From NCBI GenBank assembly GCA_963931525.1, contig OZ007023.1, positions 186,001 through 250,000 on the forward strand: a DNA stretch of 64,000 nt, given 5' to 3'. The stretch comes from Fimenecus sp900545625. GTDB lineage: Bacteria; Bacillota; Clostridia; Oscillospirales; Acutalibacteraceae. The notes under the pieces are model-generated. The model searched no databases. It had not been told where the DNA came from and was given only the letters and a program-made list of their open reading frames with translations. Below, piece by piece: positions 32,908 to 40,785 of the stretch (the first letter of the stretch is position 1; each line of letters starts with the position of its first letter). A program made the translations under genes and the position numbers.

Positions 32908-34374
32908 TTATTCCGCGGACATCATGCGTATGTATCGCTTAAAGAATTTGAGCGCGTCGCCCATGCACGCGATCGGAATGCGTTCATTTGTACCGTGGGT
33001 GGTCAAGAGCAATTTCGTATCCATCACGAACGGCGCGAAACGGTAAATGCAGTCGCAGACCTCCTCGTAATGGTAAGCATCCGTACCGCCCATAACAAGA
33101 TACGGCGCGACGATCATGCTCGAATCCGTACGCGTGCAAATCGACTCAAGGATCTTAAACGAGCGGCTGTCGGTCGGCGAGACCTTGGAGGCCTCCTTGC
33201 CCTTGAGATATTCGATCTCGATCTCCTTGTTGCGCACGCTTTGGCGGATGTGCTGCTCGACATCCTTGAGCGTTGTGCCGGGCATCATGCGGAAGTTGAC
33301 CGTCACCGACGCTTTCTGCGGCAGGACATTCGCCGCGGGACTGCCGCTCGCCATGGTGACGGCGGTCGTCGTGTGGATGAGCGATGCGGCGGGCGGGATC
33401 TTGGTCATCACAAAGGTAATGAGCGGCTTCAAAAGCCACAGATTGCAAGTGACGATGCGCGCCGGATAGCTGCAATTTTTGCCGATCTTGCAAAACAGAT
33501 CGTACACAAAATCGGGCATGGTCGCGCGGAACTGGTGTTTTTCGATGTCGCGCACCACCTCGGCAAGCGTGCCGACGGCGGTATGTGCAGGCGGCTGCGA
33601 GGAATGTCCGCCCTTGGCGCTGACGGATACGCGGTAGTCGGCATAGCCCTTTTCGGCAATGCCCACACCCGCAAGCCGATTGTTGAGGATAGAACCGACC
33701 TTCAGATCCAATATCGCGCCGCCCTCGTCGATCACACTGTCGAGGTGCACGCCGCGCGCTTTCAGTGTATCGGCAATCGCACCTGCGCCCGAGGTCTTTG
33801 CCGCGACGATCTCTTCATCGTGCCCGAAGCACAAGTATACGGTGCGCTCCGGCTGAAAGCCTTCTGCAAGCAGGGCCTCCACGCTTTCGAGCACGGCGAT
33901 CAGGTGATTCTTCATATCGAGCGCGCCGCGCCCCCAGATGAACTCGCCGTCGTCCACACCGTCAAAGGCAGGGTGCGTCCAGTCCTGCTCGGTACCCTCG
34001 GCAACAGGCACGACGTCCTGATGCCCCAAAAGCGCGATGGGTTCAAGATCGGGATTTGTCCCCTCCCAGGTATACAGGAGGCTTGCAAGCGAGATCTCCT
34101 CGCGCTTTAGGTGCTTGTGCACGAGCGGGAAACGCTCTTCAAAAAGCTTGTGCAGCTTTTCAAATTCGCCCCAATCCACCTTGTCGGTGTCCACATTGGA
34201 GATGGTTTTGATGCGGATCGCGTCGCTTAAATCCTTGCGATACTTTTCTACATCCACCGCCTCGTCGGGCAGCGGCTCGCTTTCGGTGCGTTCCGGCGTC
34301 CAGAACGCCGCACGCACCAGCGTCACGAGCAAAAGCGCGCCGATCAAGCCTAAAATCGTCCACAGAACCCACAT
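32908..34374 (-). CDS. M20-family metallopeptidase, membrane anchored
   Basis: 488 residues. An N-terminal transmembrane segment (~4-24) precedes an M20 di-zinc peptidase of the carboxypeptidase S/PM20D1 type. Metal-binding motifs are ALLGHQDVVP (first His), GRGALDMKNH (bridging Asp) and GHDEE (catalytic Glu and metal Glu); the dimerisation domain contains KGGHSSQPP. It probably splits small peptides or N-acyl amino acids. AGAGGGAG precedes the ATG. It lies 26 bases downstream of hisE on the same strand, so it may be the last gene of the his transcript. Confidence 0.87.
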   Translation of the reverse strand: MWVLWTILGLIGALLLVTLVRAAFWTPERTESEPLPDEAVDVEKYRKDLSDAIRIKTISNVDTDKVDWGEFEKLHKLFEERFPLVHKHLKREEISLASLLYTWEGTNPDLEPIALLGHQDVVPVAEGTEQDWTHPAFDGVDDGEFIWGRGALDMKNHLIAVLESVEALLAEGFQPERTVYLCFGHDEEIVAAKTSGAGAIADTLKARGVHLDSVIDEGGAILDLKVGSILNNRLAGVGIAEKGYADYRVSVSAKGGHSSQPPAHTAVGTLAEVVRDIEKHQFRATMPDFVYDLFCKIGKNCSYPARIVTCNLWLLKPLITFVMTKIPPAASLIHTTTAVTMASGSPAANVLPQKASVTVNFRMMPGTTLKDVEQHIRQSVRNKEIEIEYLKGKEASKVSPTDSRSFKILESICTRTDSSMIVAPYLVMGGTDAYHYEEVCDCIYRFAPFVMDTKLLLTTHGTNERIPIACMGDALKFFKRYIRMMSAE

Positions 34375-34400
34375 AATGCTCCCTCTTTTCCGTTTTGTGC

Positions 34401-34727
34401 TTATGTATTCTTATCGACCTTGTGAAATGTTTTAAGGTTTCCCTCTTTTTGGTGGCGGCGGGCAAGCTCCGCTTTCACGTCGTCAGGCGTGATGCCCTCG
34501 TTCGCCATCATAACGACGAGATGGAACAGCAGGTCGGAGATCTCGCCGACGGTATCCGCCTTTACGCCGTTTTTGGCGGCGATGATGGTCTCGGCGGATT
34601 CCTCGCCGATCTTTTTTAAGATTTTGTCAAGCCCCTGCTCGAACAGGTAGCAGGTATAAGACCCTTCCTTTTTCTCTGCGTGCCGCGCCATGGCGACGGC
34701 GTACAGCTCGTCAAGCACATCGTTCAT
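34401..34727 (-). CDS. hisE: Phosphoribosyl-ATP pyrophosphatase
   Basis: 108 residues, all-alpha MazG-like fold with KKIGEESAETIIAAKN, the metal-binding helix, and EISDLLFHLVVMM. It removes pyrophosphate from PR-ATP, step two of histidine synthesis. A separate gene here, not fused to hisI, with which it overlaps by four bases. Confidence 0.95.
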   Translation of the reverse strand: MNDVLDELYAVAMARHAEKKEGSYTCYLFEQGLDKILKKIGEESAETIIAAKNGVKADTVGEISDLLFHLVVMMANEGITPDDVKAELARRHQKEGNLKTFHKVDKNT

Positions 34728-35053
34728 TGTGCATTCGCCTCCCAGATCGTATTAAAAAAGCAGCTTTTAGACCCCGTATGGCAGGCGGGCCCCGTCTGCA
34801 CCACGGTAACAAGCAGGGTGTCGTCATCGCAGTCCCCGACCACACGCACCACGCGCTGCTTGTGCCCTGAGGTCTCACCCTTGTTCCAAAGCTTCTGCCG
34901 TGAGCGGCTGTAGAACCAGGTGTAGCCCGTCTCCAACGTCTTTTGCAGGGATTCACGGTTCATATAGGCGAGCATCAGCACTTCATTTGTCCCCTGCTCC
35001 TGCACGATGGCAGGGATCAGCTCGCCCTTTTTGAAAAATTTTTCTAAGTCCAT
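34724..35053 (-). CDS. hisI: Phosphoribosyl-AMP cyclohydrolase
   Basis: 109 residues with GYTWFYSRSRQKLWNKGETS and the zinc/magnesium ligands DCDDDTLL and TGPACHTGSKSCF. It opens the adenine ring of PR-AMP, step three of the pathway. Twelve bases after hisA and overlapping hisE. Confidence 0.95.
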   Translation of the reverse strand: MDLEKFFKKGELIPAIVQEQGTNEVLMLAYMNRESLQKTLETGYTWFYSRSRQKLWNKGETSGHKQRVVRVVGDCDDDTLLVTVVQTGPACHTGSKSCFFNTIWEANAQ

Positions 35054-35065
35054 TTGTTTGCCCCC

Positions 35066-35779
35066 TTACCGTGCTTCGCGGAGGGCTTCTTCGAGCGAAA
35101 GCGTACCTTTATAGATCGAGCGCCCGCAGATCGCGCCGTACAGCCCCGCGTTTTTGAGTGCGCGGATGTCCTGAATATCCTTGATGCCGCCGCTTGCGAC
35201 GATGTTGCAGGAAACGGCTTTGTTTAGCTGCTGCAGCGCGTCGAGCGCGGGGCCGGAAAGCATACCGTCGCGGTCGATGTCCGTGAAAATGATGGTTCGC
35301 ACGCCCGCCGCTTCCATAGCTTTGCCGAGTTCCAGAAAATGGACACGGCCCGTTTCCACCCAGCCCTCGGTCGCGACAAAGCCGTTTCGCGCGTCGATGC
35401 CGACGGCGATCTTATCGCCGTAAGCCTTGCAAGCCTCACGCACAAGCTGCGGGTCTTTCACCGCCGCAGAACCGAGCACCACGCGCGCAATGCCGCGTGA
35501 CAGATAATATTCGATATCTGCCATCGTGCGAATACCGCCGCCGACCTCGATTTGCAGCCCCGTGGCTTTTGCGACCTCCAAAAAGACGTGTGCATTTTTG
35601 CGCTCACCCGCACACGCGCCGTCGAGGTCGACCATGTGGATCCATTCGGCGCCCGCCGTTTTAAATGCATCGGCCGCCGCCAAATAGCTGTCCGCGACCT
35701 GCTCGGCGGAATCCATTTCACCGCGATACAGCCGCACACAGGTTTCGTTTTTGATGTCGATCGCAGGGAAAATGATCAT
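35066..35779 (-). CDS. hisA: ProFAR isomerase (phosphoribosylformimino-AICAR-phosphate isomerase)
   Basis: 237 residues, a (beta-alpha)8 barrel. Asp8 lies in FPAIDIKNE and the second catalytic Asp in FTDIDRDGML; phosphate-binding loops are EVGGGIRT and ASGGIKD. It performs the Amadori rearrangement of ProFAR. hisH and hisF, normally beside hisA, are absent; only 17 bases separate it from hisB. Confidence 0.95.
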   Translation of the reverse strand: MIIFPAIDIKNETCVRLYRGEMDSAEQVADSYLAAADAFKTAGAEWIHMVDLDGACAGERKNAHVFLEVAKATGLQIEVGGGIRTMADIEYYLSRGIARVVLGSAAVKDPQLVREACKAYGDKIAVGIDARNGFVATEGWVETGRVHFLELGKAMEAAGVRTIIFTDIDRDGMLSGPALDALQQLNKAVSCNIVASGGIKDIQDIRALKNAGLYGAICGRSIYKGTLSLEEALREAR

Positions 35780-35796
35780 ACGAGCCCTCCGAAAAA

Positions 35797-36375
35797 TCAG
35801 TCTATCGAGCCCTTTGTAGACAGCGTTCCGCCCGCTGTTTCAGAGCATGCGATCTGCATAGCGTGCCCGAACGCCTTAAACAGCGCTTCGAGGATGTGGT
35901 GGGAATTGTCGCCGTAGGGCGCACGCAGGTGCAGCGTCACACCCGCTTTCGTTGCAAATGCGCGGAAAAACTCACGTGCCATGCAGGTGTCAAATTCCCC
36001 GACGCGCGCTTCGGGGAAGTCCGCATCGAACACGAGAAACGGCCGCCCGCTGACATCTGCCGCACAAAAGCCGAGTGCTTCATCCATCGGGGCAAAGAAA
36101 CTGCCGTAGCGCGCGATGCCGCTTTTGTCACCGAGCGCCTCGCAAAACGCCTGCCCGAGCACAAGCCCCGTATCTTCCACCGTATGGTGGCAGTCTACCG
36201 CAAGATCGCCCTTGCAGGAAAGCTGCAACCCAAAGCCGCCATGCACGGCGAACGCTGTGAGCATGTGGTCAAAAAAGCCGATGCCCGTCTGCACCTCGAC
36301 CGCGCCGCCGTCTAAGGACAGCGTAACGGAAATGTCGGTCTCCTTCGTGGTTCGTTTGCAGCTTGCCGTTCTCAT
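35797..36375 (-). CDS. hisB: Imidazoleglycerol-phosphate dehydratase
   Basis: 192 residues, the monofunctional form without a histidinol-phosphatase domain. Manganese-binding repeats are GFFDHML and DCHHTVED in the first half and SHHILEALFKA in the second. AAAGGAG before ATG 36375 sets the start, which overlaps the hisC stop. Confidence 0.95.
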   Translation of the reverse strand: MRTASCKRTTKETDISVTLSLDGGAVEVQTGIGFFDHMLTAFAVHGGFGLQLSCKGDLAVDCHHTVEDTGLVLGQAFCEALGDKSGIARYGSFFAPMDEALGFCAADVSGRPFLVFDADFPEARVGEFDTCMAREFFRAFATKAGVTLHLRAPYGDNSHHILEALFKAFGHAMQIACSETAGGTLSTKGSID

Positions 36376-37436
36376 GCGCTTTCTCCTTTCAAGCATGCCT
36401 CGACCTCATGCAGCACCGCTTCGTTTTCGTAATTCCGACCCGCACTCACACGAAGCGCGCCGCCCGTCAGGCGAACAATGATGCCGTTTTCCTTAAGATA
36501 TTCAAAAATCTCCGCAGCTTTTGGCGTTTGGATATACACAAAATTGGCATCGGGCTTAAATACGTGCAATTTCGCTTGCGGATAGGCTTCCTGCAACAGC
36601 ACAAAACCCGTGTACAGCTCGTCGCGCGACTCCAATATGCGCTGCACCGCCGCTTGCAGGTAATCGGGGTGCGAGAGCACGACCGCGCCGATCGCCTGGG
36701 TGAGCGTGTTGACATTATACGGGGATTTTGCCGCCTGTAAAACGTCTATGAGCCGCTGCGTACCCACCGCAAAGCCCAGACGGACGGCAGCCATGCCGAG
36801 CGCTTTTGAACAGGTCTTGAGGATCAGCAGGTTGTCAAAGCCGGCGAATTCCGAAAGCATGCTCTGATCGGAAAAATCCATATATGCTTCGTCGAGCACC
36901 ACAAGTGCTTCGACTGATGAAACGATCTTGCGCACTTCTTCGCGTGCGAGCACCAAAGAGGTCGGGTTGCAGGGGTTCGAGAACACAAGCATCCGCGCCC
37001 CGGTGCGGTTGACCGTCTCAATGATCTTTTCCGCATCCACGGTGCAGTCCGCATTTTTTTCGACGGTGACCACGCGGCATTCCGTCAAAGACGCATAAAA
37101 TGCGTACATCGAAAAATCGGGAGAAAGCGTGACTACCGTATCGCCCTTTTGCAAAAAGGCATTCATCACGACGGTGATCACCTCATCCGAACCGTTTCCC
37201 GCCATCACGCACGAGCGCGGCACGCCGTACAAATCGGCAAATGCCTTGCGCGCCTCTTCGGCGTAAGGATCCGGGTAGCGGTTGAAATGGATATGCCGCA
37301 GCTCCTCGTCGATCTGCTCGCGCAGCGCCTGCGACGGCGTGACAAACGACTCGTTCGCATCCAAGCGGATCCGGTATTTGCCCGTGACGGGGTCATACGG
37401 TATTAGGTTCTGTACTTTTTCATTGAGCTCAAACAT
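36372..37436 (-). CDS. hisC: Histidinol-phosphate aminotransferase
   Basis: 354 residues, fold-type I PLP enzyme. Key pieces are GNGSDEVI, FSNPCNPTS, VVLDEAYMDF and the PLP-lysine motif LKTCSKALGMAAVRLGF. It transaminates imidazole-acetol phosphate with glutamate. It follows hisD after 49 bases that contain a short copy of the hisD tail. Confidence 0.95.
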   Translation of the reverse strand: MFELNEKVQNLIPYDPVTGKYRIRLDANESFVTPSQALREQIDEELRHIHFNRYPDPYAEEARKAFADLYGVPRSCVMAGNGSDEVITVVMNAFLQKGDTVVTLSPDFSMYAFYASLTECRVVTVEKNADCTVDAEKIIETVNRTGARMLVFSNPCNPTSLVLAREEVRKIVSSVEALVVLDEAYMDFSDQSMLSEFAGFDNLLILKTCSKALGMAAVRLGFAVGTQRLIDVLQAAKSPYNVNTLTQAIGAVVLSHPDYLQAAVQRILESRDELYTGFVLLQEAYPQAKLHVFKPDANFVYIQTPKAAEIFEYLKENGIIVRLTGGALRVSAGRNYENEAVLHEVEACLKGESA

Positions 37437-37485
37437 AAAGGTGAAAACTTCCTTAGTTAAAATTTGACTGTCGGAAACGCTATAG

Positions 37486-38769
37486 TTAAAATCTGACTTT
37501 GACCGCGTTTGCGTGTGCAGTCAGGCCCTCGGTTTCGGCAAGCTTGACGATATCGTCCTTTGCTTTCCGAAGCGCGTCCTCGGTATAATAAATGAAGCTG
37601 GACTTTTTGATGAAGCTGTCGACCGAAAGCGGTGAAAAGAACCGCGCCGTGCCGCCTGTGGGCAGCACATGATTAGGTCCCGCGTAATAGTCGCCGAGCG
37701 GTTCGGGCGCGTACTGTCCCAAAAACACGCTGCCGGCGTTATCGATCCTGCCGATGTATTCCAGCGGCTCGCGCACCGCCATTTCAAGGTGTTCCGGCGC
37801 GATCGAATTGGCTATATCCACTGCCTGCGCGATGCTGTCGCAGATAATGACAGCACCGAAGTCCCGCAGCGAAGTTTCAATGATGTCGCGGCGCGAAAGC
37901 GTCTGCACCTGACGTTCCAGCTCCTCGACCGTGCGTGCGGCAATGCGCTCGCTGTCGGTAAGCAGCACGGCAGAAGCCATTTTGTCATGCTCCGCCTGGC
38001 TCATCAAGTCAGCGGCGAGAAATTTCGGGTTCGCGGTTTCGTCAGCGATGATCAAAATCTCGGAAGGCCCGGCGATCATATCGATATCCACTGTGCCGAA
38101 CAGCAGCTTTTTGGCCGTAGCAACGTAGATGTTGCCTGGGCCGACGATCTTATCCACCTGCGGGACGGTCTGCGTACCGTAGGCGAGCGCGGCAACCGCC
38201 TGTGCGCCGCCCATCAAAAACACGCGGTCTACGCCCGCGATCTTTGCCGCAGCAAGGATATCGGGGTTCGCCGTACCGTCTTTTCTGGGCGGCGTGACCA
38301 TAACGATCTCCTCTACGCCCGCGATCTTTGCAGGGATGGCGTTCATCAGCACGCTGGACGGATACGCTGCCGTGCCGCCCGGGACATACAGCCCCACACG
38401 CCGCAGCGCGCGTACGCGCTGCCCTAAGATGACACCGTCGGGCTTGGGCTCCAGCCAGCTTTGCTGCTTTTGGCGGCGATGAAAATCGCGGATGTTGTCC
38501 GCTGCTTTGTATAGCGCGTAAATAAACTCGCTGTCGCAGGTCTTGACCGCTTCTTCAAGCGCCGAAGCGGGCACTTCCGCTTGTTCGGGGACGCTCCCGT
38601 CAAATTTCATCGTATATTCGCGCACGGAGGTGTCGCCAAAGCGGCGCACATTGTCGAGGATCTCCGTAACCGACGCAGTGACCGTGCGGTCGATCTCACC
38701 GCTGCGCGCTTTGAGTGTGTCGAGCAGCCGTTTTTCGGACACACCGTCCGCATGAACCATTTGTATCAT
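37486..38769 (-). CDS. hisD: Histidinol dehydrogenase
   Basis: 427 residues, zinc enzyme. The signature region GPSEILIIADETANPKFLAADL and the catalytic QAEHD are present, as is the C-terminal HVLPTGGTARFFSPLS block. It oxidises histidinol to histidine with two NAD+. Its ATG overlaps the hisG stop by four bases. Confidence 0.96.
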   Translation of the reverse strand: MIQMVHADGVSEKRLLDTLKARSGEIDRTVTASVTEILDNVRRFGDTSVREYTMKFDGSVPEQAEVPASALEEAVKTCDSEFIYALYKAADNIRDFHRRQKQQSWLEPKPDGVILGQRVRALRRVGLYVPGGTAAYPSSVLMNAIPAKIAGVEEIVMVTPPRKDGTANPDILAAAKIAGVDRVFLMGGAQAVAALAYGTQTVPQVDKIVGPGNIYVATAKKLLFGTVDIDMIAGPSEILIIADETANPKFLAADLMSQAEHDKMASAVLLTDSERIAARTVEELERQVQTLSRRDIIETSLRDFGAVIICDSIAQAVDIANSIAPEHLEMAVREPLEYIGRIDNAGSVFLGQYAPEPLGDYYAGPNHVLPTGGTARFFSPLSVDSFIKKSSFIYYTEDALRKAKDDIVKLAETEGLTAHANAVKVRF

Positions 38770-39401
38770 ACCGTTACCTCCTGCGATGCTTTTCCGATTT
38801 TTTCCACAAATGCGTCGATCTCCTCACGGCGCAGCTTCATGCTTGCGGTGTTGACGATGACGCGCGCAGAGATCGGCATGATCTTTTCATAGACCTCCAG
38901 CCCGTTTTCCCGCAGCGTCGTGCCGGTCTCCACGATATCCACGATCGCGTCGGACAGATCCAAAAGCGGCGCGAGCTCCACCGAGCCCTCGATCTTGATG
39001 ATGTTGACGTCCATACCCTTGCTCTGGAAAAATGCACGGGCAACATTCGGGTATTTCGTGGCGATTCGCTTGACATTGTAGCCGCCGTAAAATGATGCGC
39101 CTTTTTTGCCGGCAAGGCAGAAATCGCATTTTCCAAGCCCCAAATCGCACACCTCGTAGAAGCTCTTGCCGTATTCCACAATGGTATCTCTTCCCACGAC
39201 ACCGATGTCACAAACCCCGTGCTCCACATAAGTCACAACGTCTGCCGCCTTGGCAAGCACCGCCTCGTAGTCCCCAACGGGAAGGATCAGACGTCTGCCC
39301 TTATTGTGCAGTTCCGTACAGTCAAGCCCCATTTTCTCAAACAGCGCGACGGTCTGTTTTTCAAGTCTGCCCTTGGTAAGCGCTATACGCAGCTTTCTCA
39401 T
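38766..39401 (-). CDS. hisG: ATP phosphoribosyltransferase catalytic subunit (short form)
   Basis: 211 residues, so it lacks the C-terminal regulatory domain and needs HisZ. Motifs: RIALTKGRLEKQT at the start and the PRPP-binding loop DIVETGTTLRENGL. It catalyses the first, feedback-controlled step of histidine synthesis. ATG 39401 overlaps the hisZ stop; a 19-codon longer frame lies inside hisZ. Confidence 0.95.
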   Translation of the reverse strand: MRKLRIALTKGRLEKQTVALFEKMGLDCTELHNKGRRLILPVGDYEAVLAKAADVVTYVEHGVCDIGVVGRDTIVEYGKSFYEVCDLGLGKCDFCLAGKKGASFYGGYNVKRIATKYPNVARAFFQSKGMDVNIIKIEGSVELAPLLDLSDAIVDIVETGTTLRENGLEVYEKIMPISARVIVNTASMKLRREEIDAFVEKIGKASQEVTV

Positions 39402-40603
39402 ACGCGCACCTCCCGCACACCGGTTTCGTCGAGGATATATACCGTAGGTATGCCGCACTGCCGCGCATATTCCACAGCCGTCTCCTGCGTCGGCGCCAGA
39501 CTGTTTTCACATAAGACGCCTTCATTCAGCAAGCGCGCCTGCAAATCCAGCGCATTGGTCTCAAAGCCGTTGTCGCCAAAGACGAGCGCAGCGGGCGTCG
39601 GCGGGCTTGCGGTCTCACCGCGCCGCAGCTTGGCGCGCGCCAGCAGGTCGGTCTGCACGCCGAAGCCTACGGCGGGCAGATCTTCGCCGAATTCCGCGAT
39701 CAGGCGGTCGTATCGGCCGCCCGAAAGCACGGTCTCGCCGCTGCCCGAAATATAACCGCGGAACATCAGCCCCGTATAATAATTCGTGCGGTGCACAAGG
39801 CTTAGATCAATGGTGACGTGCTCCGAAAGCCCCGCTTTTTCGAGCCGCGTATATACATCCGCAAGGTAGGACAGTGCCGCATGGGTCTCGCCTGCCTGCA
39901 TTTGCAGCGCCTGCGCCGCCTTTTCGAGCACGCGTGCGTCACCGAACATGCGCGGCAGCTCGCGGATGGCGCGGACGGCAGGCGTATCGCCGAGGGCGTC
40001 GAGCACCGTATCAAGCGCAACATAATTTTTACTTTCGACACAGGCATAAATCTCGGAGACGGTTTGAGGGCTTGTATCGAGCGCTTCGCAAAGGGACTGA
40101 AAATAGCCTGCGTGGCCGATCTCCAGCTTGTAGTCGGGCGTACCGCACTGCTCCATAACGCGCATAGCAAGGGTGAGCGCTTCCAGATCGGCGCGCAAGC
40201 CGCCCGCACCGAGCAGTTCAATGCCGCTTTGTGTCGTTTCGTCACTGTATCCTGCCAGCTTCGGGCGCCGCGCAAACACATTTTGGTTGTAGTAAAGCCG
40301 CAGGGGCAGCCGCGCGCCGCGAAGCCGTGTGGCGGCAACGCGCGCTATAGGCAGCGTGGAATCGGGCCGCAGCACCAGGAGCCTCCCGTAGGCATCGGTC
40401 ATGGTATAGAGCGATTCGGGCAGCGTGCCCGCGCTTTCACGGTTGAATACATCGAAAAACTCGACGGTCGGCGTGATGATCTTGCGGTAGCCGCGCGACT
40501 TGAACAGGTCGGCAAGCTGCCGTTCCACCGTGCGCAGCGCGTCGCTTTCCTCAAATAAAAGGTCTCGCGTGCCCTCCGGCGTGAGCTTCGCATAGGTTTT
40601 CAT
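39398..40603 (-). CDS. hisZ: ATP phosphoribosyltransferase regulatory subunit
   Basis: 401 residues, a HisRS-like paralogue without aminoacylation function. The class II motif TPEGTRDLLFEE and the motif 2 region VLRPDSTLPIARVAATRL are visible. With HisG it forms the hetero-octamer and senses histidine. AAAGGA before ATG 40603 supports the start; 20 extra upstream codons do not. First gene of the his operon. Confidence 0.93.
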   Translation of the reverse strand: MKTYAKLTPEGTRDLLFEESDALRTVERQLADLFKSRGYRKIITPTVEFFDVFNRESAGTLPESLYTMTDAYGRLLVLRPDSTLPIARVAATRLRGARLPLRLYYNQNVFARRPKLAGYSDETTQSGIELLGAGGLRADLEALTLAMRVMEQCGTPDYKLEIGHAGYFQSLCEALDTSPQTVSEIYACVESKNYVALDTVLDALGDTPAVRAIRELPRMFGDARVLEKAAQALQMQAGETHAALSYLADVYTRLEKAGLSEHVTIDLSLVHRTNYYTGLMFRGYISGSGETVLSGGRYDRLIAEFGEDLPAVGFGVQTDLLARAKLRRGETASPPTPAALVFGDNGFETNALDLQARLLNEGVLCENSLAPTQETAVEYARQCGIPTVYILDETGVREVRV

Positions 40604-40677
40604 ATCGGTATCCTTTCCGAATCGGGAATTTTCCGTAGAGGACGGTATACCCTTCTTCTTCACTTTAGCGTGCTACT

Positions 40678-40706
40678 ATGATAGCATGATAAAGTAACTC
40701 TGTCAA
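40678..40706 (-). promoter_or_regulatory. Sigma-A promoter of the his operon
   Basis: On the minus strand: TTGACA (40706-40701), 17-base spacer, TATCAT (40683-40678), a near-consensus promoter. The ~68-base leader is too short for a T-box, and no T-box sequence was seen. Confidence 0.85.
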
Positions 40707-40785
40707 TCCCGCATTTTGCACGGCTTCACAGACGGTGCGTATTGCGGCATTGTGCAGCCTGCACGGCAAAACCGACAGAACACAG

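Noticed and set aside
32896..34110. 404-codon open frame antisense to the M20 peptidase gene
   Set aside because: Same reasons: the M20 metal-site motifs on the minus strand show which strand codes.
40604..40677. T-box riboswitch controlling the his operon
   Set aside because: The leader is only about 68 bases and neither a T-box core nor a His specifier stem could be seen.
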